Positions 1 through 5,493 of a stretch of DNA of 5,493 bases are shown piece after piece (position 1 is the stretch's first letter; every line of letters starts with the position of its first letter). Source of the stretch: an uncultured Clostridia bacterium (GTDB lineage Bacteria; Bacillota; Clostridia; Lachnospirales; Lachnospiraceae). The stretch covers positions 1 through 5,493 of the forward strand of contig CAMWWR010000148.1 of assembly GCA_947178045.1 (NCBI GenBank), in the 5' to 3' direction. The notes beneath the pieces are model-generated. The model had not been told where the DNA came from and made no database searches. It worked only from the letters and a program-made list of their open reading frames with translations. A program made the position numbers and the translations under genes.

Positions 1-16
1 TCTATGCCCGTTCCCG

Positions 17-1186
17 TTACAGCCCCCGGATTGTCTCCATCAGATAATCCGCGAACTGCTCGTTCGTCGCGCCGTCCTCATGCCCGGTCATCACCAGCTT
101 TTTCTCGGTGATCGTGCAGATATCGAGAGCGCGGTACAGATCGTCCGCCTGCTTCTGATAGCCGATGTGCGACAGCAGCATCGCCGCCGCGCGGATCACA
201 CTGCACGGGTCCGCATATTTCGCCCGGCCCTCCGCCACCATGCGCGGCGCGGAGCCGTGGATCGCCTCGAACATCGCGTAGCGCTTGCCGATATTGGCAC
301 TGCCCGCCGTGCCGACGCCGCCCTGGAATTCCGCCGCCTCGTCCGTGATAATGTCGCCGTAGAGGTTCGGCAGCACAACCACCTGGAAATCGCGCCGTCT
401 CGTCTCGTCGATCAGCTTCGCCGTCATAATATCAATATACCAGTCGTCCGCGGTAATTCCCGGATATTCCTTCGCGATCTCCCGGAACGTGTCGAGAAAT
501 TTTCCGTCGGTCGTCTTGATAATATTTGCCTTTGTGACCGCGGTCACCCTCGTTTTCCCGTTTGCCTTCGCATACTCAAATGCCGCGCGGATAATGCGCT
601 CCGTGCCCTGGCTCGTCACGACCGTAAAATCGACTGCCAGATCGTCCGTCGCGTGCACGCCGCGGCTTCCGACCGCATAAGCGCCCTCCGTATTCTCCCG
701 GTAGAAGGTCCAGTCGATGCCCTGCTCCGGAATTCTCACCGGGCGCACATTAGCGAACAGGTCGAGTGCCTTTCTCATCGCCACATTGGCACTCTCCACA
801 TTCGGCCACGGATCACCCTTGCGCGGCGTCGTCGTCGGCCCCTTCAGAATCACATGGCATGCCTTCAGCTCCTCAAGCGTATCGTCCGGAATTGCCTTCT
901 GCATCGCGGCGCGGCGCTCGATTGTGAGTCCGTCGATCACCCGGAACTCAACCCTGCCCTTCTCCACCTCGTCCTTCAGCAAAAATTCCAGCACCCTCTG
1001 CGCCTGCCCCGTGATGGCCGGCCCGATGCCGTCCCCGCCGCAGACGCCGATAATGATTTTATCCATGGCCTTGTAATCGAGGAAATCGCCCTGCTTTTTC
1101 ATTTCCTCCACGCGCTCCGACTGCTCCAGAAGAAGCTGTCCGAATTTTTCCTTTGCCGCCTCAAGCTGTTCTGCCGTAATACCCAT
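17..1186 (-). CDS. icd: Isocitrate dehydrogenase, isocitrate/isopropylmalate dehydrogenase family
   Basis: This 389-residue cytoplasmic enzyme most likely oxidatively decarboxylates isocitrate to 2-oxoglutarate, reducing NAD(P)+. Visible family motifs are GDGIGP (51-56), KGPTTTP (115-121), the substrate loop with S132, N134, R138 and R148, RENTEGAYA (163-171), K219, D252, and D278/D282 in NLYGDIITD. By family alignment from memory these match E. coli Icd S113, N115, R119, R129, R153, Y160 (here Y170), K230, D283, D307 and D311. The Ser and Asn of the substrate loop favour isocitrate over isopropylmalate. HGSAPRM (310-316) carries Arg-Met where NADP enzymes have Lys-Tyr and NAD enzymes usually Asp-Ile, so the cofactor is uncertain. 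About 41 residues of charged, probably helical sequence precede the Rossmann-like core. The start at 1184-1186 is chosen for its AAGGAGG site; an in-frame ATG at 1289-1291 lies inside the upstream gene and lacks family similarity. It is the second gene of an operon, 28 bp after the Re-citrate synthase, which supports isocitrate as substrate. Confidence 0.9.
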   Translation of the reverse strand: MGITAEQLEAAKEKFGQLLLEQSERVEEMKKQGDFLDYKAMDKIIIGVCGGDGIGPAITGQAQRVLEFLLKDEVEKGRVEFRVIDGLTIERRAAMQKAIPDDTLEELKACHVILKGPTTTPRKGDPWPNVESANVAMRKALDLFANVRPVRIPEQGIDWTFYRENTEGAYAVGSRGVHATDDLAVDFTVVTSQGTERIIRAAFEYAKANGKTRVTAVTKANIIKTTDGKFLDTFREIAKEYPGITADDWYIDIMTAKLIDETRRRDFQVVVLPNLYGDIITDEAAEFQGGVGTAGSANIGKRYAMFEAIHGSAPRMVAEGRAKYADPCSVIRAAAMLLSHIGYQKQADDLYRALDICTITEKKLVMTGHEDGATNEQFADYLMETIRGL

Positions 1187-1198
1187 CGCTTCTGTTTT

Positions 1199-1205
1199 CC
1201 TCCTT
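1199..1205 (-). promoter_or_regulatory. Ribosome binding site of the isocitrate dehydrogenase
   Basis: The minus strand reads AAGGAGG here, a full match to the anti-Shine-Dalgarno core, 12 nt before the ATG at 1184-1186. The spacing is slightly long. It lies in the 28-bp gap after the TAG of the upstream gene and fixes the start of the downstream gene, ruling out the upstream in-frame ATG at 1289-1291. Confidence 0.8.
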
Positions 1206-1214
1206 ACTATTCTG

Positions 1215-2621
1215 CTAATCCACGGAAACTGTCGGCAGGTTGACGCCGTACTGCGCCTTGTTCTGCTCGATAATCTCCACCAGCTCCGCATCCGTCATCA
1301 CGGTGATGCGCCCGTCCTCATACTCTTTATCCACAATCTGCTTGATATGCCCGATCAGCGGATGGCTCTTGTCCAGGGCCGCATCCCCCTTCAGATGATA
1401 AAAGCTGTTGACCCAGTGGGCGATTCCCGCCAGCCCGGAGGTATTCGACACCGAGACGAGCACCGGGCGGTTCAGGAACTTTTCCGTATCAAATATATTA
1501 TAGATTTCTTCATTTTTCAGCAGCCCGTCCGCATGAATTCCCGCGCGCGTCACGTTGAAATTCTTTCCGACAAACGGCGTTCTGTGCGGGATCTTATAGC
1601 CGATCTCCTTCTGATAATATTCGGCCAGCTCCGTGATCACCGTCGTCTCCATCCCGTCAAGCGTACCCTTGAGCTGCGCATACTCGAATACCATCGCCTC
1701 CAGAGGTGTATTTCCGGTCCGCTCGCCGATGCCGAACAGCGAGCAGTTTACGCCGCACGCTCCGTACAGCCACGCCGTCGTCGAGTTTGACACCGCCTTG
1801 TAGAAATCGTTGTGCCCGTGCCATTCCAGAAGCTCCTCCGGCACACCGGCGTGCGTGTTCAGGCCATAGATAATCCCCTGCACCGACCGCGGGATCACGG
1901 CGCCGGAGAAATTGACCCCGTAGCCCATCGTATCGCACGCGCGGATCTTCACCGGAATGCTGTACTCCATGCCGAGCTTCATCAGCTCCAGGCAGAACGG
2001 GATAACAAAGCCGTAAATATCCGAGCGGGTAATGTCCTCCAGATGACAGCGCGGCGCGATTCCCGTCTCCAGGCACTCCCGCACGACGCTCAGGTAATGC
2101 TTCATCGCCTGGGCTCTCGTCATTTTCATTTTATAGAAAATATGATAATCCGAGCAGCTGACCAGAATACCCGTCTCCTTCATTCCGATCTCCTTCACAA
2201 GCTGGAAATCCTGCTTGCTCGCGCGTATCCAGGACGTAACCTCCGGAAATTCATAGCCGCGCTCCATACATTTGTATACCGCGTCGCGATCCTTTTTGCT
2301 GTAGAGGAAAAACTCGCTCTGCCGGATAATGCCGTTCGGCCCTCCCAGCCGGTGAAGATAATCATAGATCGTCACGATCTGCTCCGTAGTGTACGGCGCG
2401 CGCGACTGCTGCCCGTCGCGGAACGTCGTGTCCGTGATCCATATTTCCTCCGGCATATTGTGCGGCACGATTCTGTCGTTGAACGCGATCTTCGGCACCT
2501 CATCATAAGGGAAAAGGTTGCGGAATACATTCGGGTTCTTCACATCCACAAGCTCATACATGTGCTCCTCAAGAGAGAGCAGGTTATTATGTCTGTTCAA
2601 ATACACTTTCCGGTTCTGCAT
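1215..2621 (-). CDS. Re-type citrate synthase (LeuA-like, EC 2.3.3.3)
   Basis: This 468-residue cytoplasmic enzyme belongs to the DRE-TIM metallolyase group (HMGL-like) with isopropylmalate and homocitrate synthases. It probably condenses oxaloacetate and acetyl-CoA to citrate with Re stereochemistry, as the Clostridium kluyveri enzyme does. Visible motifs are ITDTTFRDGQQSR (62-74, with R68 and metal-binding D69), LEDITRSD (194-201), IRACDTMGYG (226-235), the metal-binding HGHND (268-272), GIGERTGNTPLEAM (297-310) and RAGIHADGLLKNEEIYN (359-375, H363). The C-terminus has no LeuA allosteric domain, and the protein is near the length of known Re-citrate synthases. The start at 2619-2621 is chosen because GGAGG lies 6 nt before it; the in-frame ATG at 2637-2639 would place that site inside the gene. 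It is first in the operon with isocitrate dehydrogenase, the strongest argument against isopropylmalate synthase, since no leucine genes are seen. Automatic annotation often calls such proteins 2-isopropylmalate or homocitrate synthase, and homocitrate synthase is not excluded by sequence alone. Confidence 0.85.
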   Translation of the reverse strand: MQNRKVYLNRHNNLLSLEEHMYELVDVKNPNVFRNLFPYDEVPKIAFNDRIVPHNMPEEIWITDTTFRDGQQSRAPYTTEQIVTIYDYLHRLGGPNGIIRQSEFFLYSKKDRDAVYKCMERGYEFPEVTSWIRASKQDFQLVKEIGMKETGILVSCSDYHIFYKMKMTRAQAMKHYLSVVRECLETGIAPRCHLEDITRSDIYGFVIPFCLELMKLGMEYSIPVKIRACDTMGYGVNFSGAVIPRSVQGIIYGLNTHAGVPEELLEWHGHNDFYKAVSNSTTAWLYGACGVNCSLFGIGERTGNTPLEAMVFEYAQLKGTLDGMETTVITELAEYYQKEIGYKIPHRTPFVGKNFNVTRAGIHADGLLKNEEIYNIFDTEKFLNRPVLVSVSNTSGLAGIAHWVNSFYHLKGDAALDKSHPLIGHIKQIVDKEYEDGRITVMTDAELVEIIEQNKAQYGVNLPTVSVD

Positions 2622-2627
2622 ATTGTT

Positions 2628-2632
2628 CCTCC
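2628..2632 (-). promoter_or_regulatory. Ribosome binding site of the Re-citrate synthase
   Basis: The minus strand reads GGAGG, 6 nt before the ATG at 2619-2621. It decides between two in-frame ATGs 18 nt apart and favours the downstream one, giving 468 rather than 474 residues. I see no comparable site before the upstream ATG. Confidence 0.85.
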
Positions 2633-2645
2633 ATCCCATTCAGCT

Positions 2646-2673
2646 TTCGTACCATTGTATACAAGGATACGAA
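2646..2673. promoter_or_regulatory. Operator-like 28-bp palindrome overlapping the promoter
   Basis: The palindrome is centred between 2659 and 2660. Its perfect 10-bp core is TTGTATACAA (2655-2664) and its perfect outer arms are TTCGTA (2646-2651) and TACGAA (2668-2673). Of 14 base pairs 12 match; the exceptions are 2652/2667 and 2654/2665. It covers the -10, most of the spacer and about the start point, so a bound protein would block RNA polymerase. The core resembles sites reported for some FadR-type GntR regulators (TNGTNNNACNA-like), but the regulator is not in the window and this assignment is inference. It is not an intrinsic terminator, because no T-run follows on either strand. Confidence 0.6.
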
Positions 2674-2682
2674 CATTGTCAA
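2654..2682 (-). promoter_or_regulatory. Sigma-A type promoter of the citrate synthase-isocitrate dehydrogenase operon
   Basis: On the minus strand there is a perfect -35 TTGACA (2677-2682), a 17-bp spacer (2660-2676) and a -10 TACAAT (2654-2659), one base from consensus. Transcription would begin near 2646-2648, leaving a short leader of about 26 nt before the ATG at 2621, with the GGAGG in it. It sits in the 89-bp gap after the rhamnosidase stop, so the operon need not depend on read-through from that gene. Such a strong core promoter combined with an overlapping palindrome suggests control by a repressor. Confidence 0.85.
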
Positions 2683-2710
2683 CTGTTTTCGCAGACCCCG
2701 GAAAGCAGGG

Positions 2711-5254
2711 TTACAGTTCCGCCTTCGGCTTCTCTGTGGCAAAGCAGGCAAAGGTAAAAGCGTACTCCCCCGCTTCCAGCTCCCGCTCCTGCCCTACTGG
2801 CAGCACAAGCCTTGCGCTGCAGCCAAACGGTACCCGGCAGCGGTAATTCACCTCTCCGCTCTCCAAAACCTCCCATGCAGTATACCATTCCCCTGCGGCG
2901 GAGTCATAAGTAAATTCCACACTTTTAAGCTCTCTGCAAATATGCGGGACAAACGCGGCGCGCCGGAATCCCGGGACAAGGGTGGAAAGTCCCGCCACAT
3001 CCCGGCACAGCCATTCCACAATCGAGCCGTAGGCATAATGATTAAGGCTGTTCATGCCAGTACTTGAAACGGAGCCGTCGGAAAGCAGGCTGTTCCAGCG
3101 TTCCCAGATGGTGGTTGCCCCGAGCTTCACCTCGTACAGCCAGCCCGGATATTCCTCGTTGAGCAGTAATGCAAAGGCGATATCCTCCCTCCCGGCACCG
3201 GTAAGCGCCGGACAGAGTAGCGGTGTGCCGACAAAGCCGGTTTTCAAACGCCTTTTGTCCGCCTCCAGCCGCTCTATCAGCGCTTCCCCTGACCTCTCCT
3301 GATCCGGCCCGAGCCCCAAAGCCCTTGCCAGCACAAGCCCTGTCTGCGTTGGAACTGCGCACCGGCCTGCCGGTGTAAAATACTCCTGCCGGATTCCCTG
3401 TAAGATCTGCTCCGCTAATGCCTCATATTTTTTTACGTCCTCCGTTTTCCCGAGAACCCCTGCCGCTCTGGCAACAAGCCCCGCGCAGCGGTAATACATG
3501 GCGTCGGCAACATAGCCGACCTCCGTGCCGCCCCGGCACTCCTCCTCATTCGGAGCATCCAAAGCCAGCCAGTCCCCGAAATGAAACCGCCTGCGCCAGT
3601 TATGCTCCTTTCCGTCCGTCTGCCTGATATACTCCACCCAGCCGCACATGCTCTCGTACTGATCCTCCAGAACAGACAAATCACCGGTGAATTCGTATAC
3701 CGTCCACGGAATGACACAGGCAGCGTCCCCCCATGCCGCCGAGCAGCCCTTGAACCCAAAGGACGGGACCACATTCGGCACTTCACCCCCGCGGCCCTTT
3801 TGCTCCCCTGCCAGGTCATAAAGATATTTTGTATAGAACGAACAGCAATCCCTGAGATAGCTTGCCGTCGGTGCAAACACCTGCGCGTCGCCGGTCCATC
3901 CCATCCGTTCATCCCGCTGCGGACAATCCGTCGGCACGTCAATGAAATTTCCCTTCTGCCCCCACTCCACATTCGCGATCAGACGGTTGACCAGAGCATT
4001 CCCGGTTACAAGCGTACCGGCCTTTGGCAATTCGGAATACAGGACAAGCGCGGTGAAATCCTCTGCCTGAATCTGCGGCATCCCCTCCACCTTCACATAG
4101 CGGTAGCCGTAATAGGTGAATTTCGGCTGCACAACCTTCGGCCTTCCGTCCGATTTATAAATATATTCCGCCTTTGCGCTGCGCAGATTCTCCCGGTAAA
4201 AATTCCCTTCCTGCAGCACCTCTCCAAACAAAAGCCGGACTTCCCGGCCTGCAGGCACGTTTACCTTCAGGCAGAAGATTCCCGCCAGATTCTGCCCCAT
4301 ATCAAGCACCGTTTCCCCGGCAGGCGTATGGATTATCTCTTTTACCGGCACTTCTTCCCGCACCATAACCGGGGTGCTGCGGCGCTCCCTGAGCGCTCCT
4401 TTCGGAGGTGCCACAGATACCGCCGCACGCAGAACGCCGTTTCCAGGTTCTAAAGCAGATACGGTATCCGGGAGCGTATCATCCCTGTGTTCCCCGTCAT
4501 AGATGCCGGAAAAGGTGATGGCAGAATATCCGACCATCCAGCTCTCATCCGTCCCGACCACCTCCTCGCTGCCGTCGGCATAATCGATACGCAGCTCCGC
4601 CAGCAGTTTTAATCCGTCGCCATAATAGGGCTTCCGTTTCTTTTCATTATATCCGAAGCGCCCGTTGTACCAGCCGTTTCCAAGCAGCACCTCAAGCACG
4701 CCGCTTCCCTGCAGCTGCCCGGTCATATCATAGGTCTGGTATTGCACCCAGGTATTGTAGTCGTTGCAATACGGCGTCAGATATTCCTCCCCGATTTTTT
4801 CCCCGTTCCATGCAGCCTCGTACAGTCCAAGGCCACAGATATACAGGCGCGCTGACCGGACGGGCTTTTGGGGAATAATTTTTTTGAAAAACACCGGATG
4901 CCTGCCTTCTTCATTGTCACAGCCAATCCAGCCCGCCTGCCATGTCTCGCCCATTTTTCCCGTCTCAAACCAGTTTTCCCCGCTTGTTCCCTCTTCGCCC
5001 TCGTCGGTTCGGACCGAAACCCTCCAGGTATAGCGTGTCCGCGGCTGCAGGCTGAGCTCCAGCGGCGCGGCAAGGCTGTCCAAATCTGCCCAGCCCGTAT
5101 CGACGGCAGTTTCTTCATTCCGCTTTACAATAATCCTCGCGGCGGCCTGCCGCTTCCCCTTCGCCTGCTCCACCGTCCAGGAAAACACAGTCCGTGTCAT
5201 GGCATAGCCTAATGGGTTCGTCAGATGATTCATCTTGCAATTTGTGATCTTCAT
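2711..5254 (-). CDS. Alpha-L-rhamnosidase, glycoside hydrolase family 78
   Basis: This 847-residue enzyme hydrolyses terminal alpha-L-rhamnose from glycans or plant glycosides by an inverting mechanism. Domains in order are an N-terminal beta-sandwich opening with NHLTNPLGY (about 1-110); the rhamnosidase N domain with YICGLGLYEA and LGNGWYNGR (about 136-295); the concanavalin-like domain with LDMGQNLAG and YYGYRYVKVEG (about 305-405); the six-hairpin catalytic barrel (about 414-755); and the C-terminal beta domain. The signature DCPQRDERMGWTGDA (443-457) supplies E449, the expected general acid, and other conserved acids D443, D448 and D456. GATTIWERW (712-720) supplies E718, the probable general base. 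WGDAA (508-512) and FGDWL (559-563) are also typical. No signal peptide, membrane segment or anchor is seen, so it should act in the cytoplasm on imported rhamnosides. The ATG at 5252-5254 is preferred for its purine-rich site; a TTG 13 codons upstream is less likely. Length and motifs indicate an intact gene. The specific substrate cannot be read from sequence. Confidence 0.93.
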   Translation of the reverse strand: MKITNCKMNHLTNPLGYAMTRTVFSWTVEQAKGKRQAAARIIVKRNEETAVDTGWADLDSLAAPLELSLQPRTRYTWRVSVRTDEGEEGTSGENWFETGKMGETWQAGWIGCDNEEGRHPVFFKKIIPQKPVRSARLYICGLGLYEAAWNGEKIGEEYLTPYCNDYNTWVQYQTYDMTGQLQGSGVLEVLLGNGWYNGRFGYNEKKRKPYYGDGLKLLAELRIDYADGSEEVVGTDESWMVGYSAITFSGIYDGEHRDDTLPDTVSALEPGNGVLRAAVSVAPPKGALRERRSTPVMVREEVPVKEIIHTPAGETVLDMGQNLAGIFCLKVNVPAGREVRLLFGEVLQEGNFYRENLRSAKAEYIYKSDGRPKVVQPKFTYYGYRYVKVEGMPQIQAEDFTALVLYSELPKAGTLVTGNALVNRLIANVEWGQKGNFIDVPTDCPQRDERMGWTGDAQVFAPTASYLRDCCSFYTKYLYDLAGEQKGRGGEVPNVVPSFGFKGCSAAWGDAACVIPWTVYEFTGDLSVLEDQYESMCGWVEYIRQTDGKEHNWRRRFHFGDWLALDAPNEEECRGGTEVGYVADAMYYRCAGLVARAAGVLGKTEDVKKYEALAEQILQGIRQEYFTPAGRCAVPTQTGLVLARALGLGPDQERSGEALIERLEADKRRLKTGFVGTPLLCPALTGAGREDIAFALLLNEEYPGWLYEVKLGATTIWERWNSLLSDGSVSSTGMNSLNHYAYGSIVEWLCRDVAGLSTLVPGFRRAAFVPHICRELKSVEFTYDSAAGEWYTAWEVLESGEVNYRCRVPFGCSARLVLPVGQERELEAGEYAFTFACFATEKPKAEL

Positions 5255-5265
5255 AAAATTTTTTG

Positions 5266-5272
5266 TTCCTTT
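5266..5272 (-). promoter_or_regulatory. Ribosome binding site of the rhamnosidase
   Basis: The minus strand reads AAAGGAA, within a longer purine run, 11 nt before the ATG at 5252-5254. It is a weaker match than the sites of the other two genes. It supports the ATG over the in-frame TTG at 5291-5293, whose extra residues (HRKLKRKGTKNF) would be translated from the binding site itself. Confidence 0.6.
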
Positions 5273-5314
5273 CCTTTTCAGCTTCCGGTGCAAAAACTCT
5301 GCTTTTCGTCATTT

Positions 5315-5343
5315 ATTATATCAAAGAAATTGCCGTTCTTCCA
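5315..5343 (-). promoter_or_regulatory. Extended -10 promoter candidate for the rhamnosidase
   Basis: The minus strand has TGATATAAT (5315-5323), a perfect TATAAT with the TGn extension. The hexamer 17 bp upstream, TGGAAG (5338-5343), matches only three bases of the -35 consensus, which fits an extended -10 type. The start point would be near 5308, giving a leader of about 54 nt. The site also lies inside an open minus-strand frame ending at 5278, so it may be a chance match in coding sequence. Confidence 0.45.
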
Positions 5344-5453
5344 CTCTATATTCTCAGCGAAGGGCGGAAACAAAAGCGGACTGTCCTCCGATTTCAACAG
5401 CAGTTTTTTGTCCAGGTCTGCACTGCCGCAATCGCGACGGGAATTCGCGGGAC

Positions 5454-5480
5454 ATTATAAAATCCGTAATCCTCTGTAAA
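5454..5480 (-). promoter_or_regulatory. Weak candidate distal promoter with a small inverted repeat
   Basis: The minus strand has TTTACA (5475-5480) and a perfect TATAAT (5454-5459), but the spacer is only 15 bp, which is suboptimal. The -35 lies in a short inverted repeat, CCTCT-GTAA-AGAGG (5471-5484), and a second one, CGCGA-N7-TCGCG (5433-5449), follows the -10. Either could be a regulator site, and both could be chance. If real, the leader to the rhamnosidase would be nearly 200 nt. Confidence 0.2.
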
Positions 5481-5493
5481 GAGGCTTTGCATC

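Larger units (their letters stand above)
5278..5493 (-). pseudogene. Possible 3' end or remnant of an unidentified upstream gene
   Basis: Two minus-strand frames are open between the rhamnosidase and the window edge. The first enters from the edge (an ATG at 5490-5492 is available) and reads MQSLFTEDYGFYNVPRIPVA onward, stopping at TGA 5394-5396. The second is open for 58 codons after a TAA at 5455-5457, contains NIEWKNGNFFDIINDEKQSF, and stops at TGA 5278-5280, only 23 nt before the rhamnosidase ATG, a spacing typical of operons. The two frames would join by one extra base in a run of six A (minus strand; T at 5404-5409), giving a continuous protein-like tail. I recognise neither frame. Amino-acid composition looks protein-like in both, but the stretch is short and partly regulatory in appearance, so it may equally be non-coding leader DNA. 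Confidence 0.25.

Noticed and set aside
17..1186. 3-isopropylmalate dehydrogenase as the function
   Set aside because: The substrate loop has the Ser/Asn pattern of isocitrate enzymes (S132, N134) and HGSAPRM differs from the HGSAPDI usual in isopropylmalate dehydrogenases.
80..1243. 387-codon plus-strand open frame
   Set aside because: It lies antisense to the well-supported isocitrate dehydrogenase, is rich in Arg, His and Leu as expected of a shadow frame in GC-rich DNA, and shows no recognisable motif.
1187..1291. Longer isocitrate dehydrogenase starting at the ATG at 1289-1291
   Set aside because: The added 35 residues overlap the end of the citrate synthase gene out of frame and look like a shadow (many Arg, Ser and Trp). 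The AAGGAGG site supports the start at 1186.
1215..2621. 2-isopropylmalate synthase as the function
   Set aside because: The C-terminal leucine-binding regulatory domain is absent and the partner gene reads as isocitrate dehydrogenase. This remains the main alternative label together with homocitrate synthase.
1812..2846. 344-codon plus-strand open frame
   Set aside because: It is antisense to the citrate synthase and runs across the strong minus-strand promoter into the end of the rhamnosidase gene. No family features are seen.
3581..4453. 290-codon plus-strand open frame
   Set aside because: It is the antisense shadow of the rhamnosidase catalytic region, with shadow-type composition rich in Arg, His and Pro.
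5255..5293. Rhamnosidase start at the TTG at 5291-5293
   Set aside because: It would add a basic 13-residue segment translated from the purine-rich ribosome binding site, and has no clear site of its own. The ATG at 5254 matches the usual GH78 N-terminus.
5382..5396. Catabolite-response (CcpA) site upstream of the rhamnosidase
   Set aside because: The minus strand has TGAAATCG, which matches only the left half of the consensus. The right half fails at most positions.
5352..5453. 33-codon minus-strand frame starting MSREFPSRL
   Set aside because: Its ATG directly follows TTATA with no ribosome binding site, and the peptide shows no recognisable features.
5225..5479. 84-codon plus-strand open frame at the right edge
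   Set aside because: It begins inside the rhamnosidase gene in antisense, has no ribosome binding site that I can see, and shows no family motif.

Overview
The window looks like chromosomal DNA from an anaerobic, moderately GC-rich Clostridia member, and the Lachnospiraceae are a good guess. The evidence is a Re-type citrate synthase (a LeuA-like enzyme typical of strict anaerobes) next to an isocitrate dehydrogenase, purine-rich Shine-Dalgarno sites before every gene, a textbook sigma-A promoter, and a cytoplasmic plant-glycan hydrolase. The lineage is inferred from gene content; no marker gene is present. All three confident genes lie on the minus strand, so the layout is described from high to low coordinates.

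Positions 5255-5493 form the 5' region of the rhamnosidase gene. It has an extended -10 promoter and a purine-rich ribosome binding site. Further upstream are two short open minus-strand frames that may be the decayed or frameshifted 3' end of another gene. Positions 2711-5254 encode a complete 847-residue GH78 alpha-L-rhamnosidase with no signal peptide, so it is predicted to work on imported rhamnosides in the cytoplasm.

Positions 2622-2710 (89 bp) hold a near-consensus promoter (TTGACA, 17-bp spacer, TACAAT) with a 28-bp near-perfect palindrome lying over its -10 and spacer. This drives a two-gene operon: a Re-citrate synthase (468 aa, 1215-2621), then, after 28 bp, an isocitrate dehydrogenase (389 aa, 17-1186). 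With an aconitase, which is not in the window, these make 2-oxoglutarate from oxaloacetate and acetyl-CoA, the oxidative route to glutamate in anaerobes with an incomplete TCA cycle.

The most notable points are the operator-like palindrome inside the citrate synthase promoter, the unusual Arg-Met pair at the cofactor-discriminating positions of the isocitrate dehydrogenase, and the unexplained open frames upstream of the rhamnosidase. I see no mobile element, CRISPR array, RNA gene or clearly new multi-gene system.
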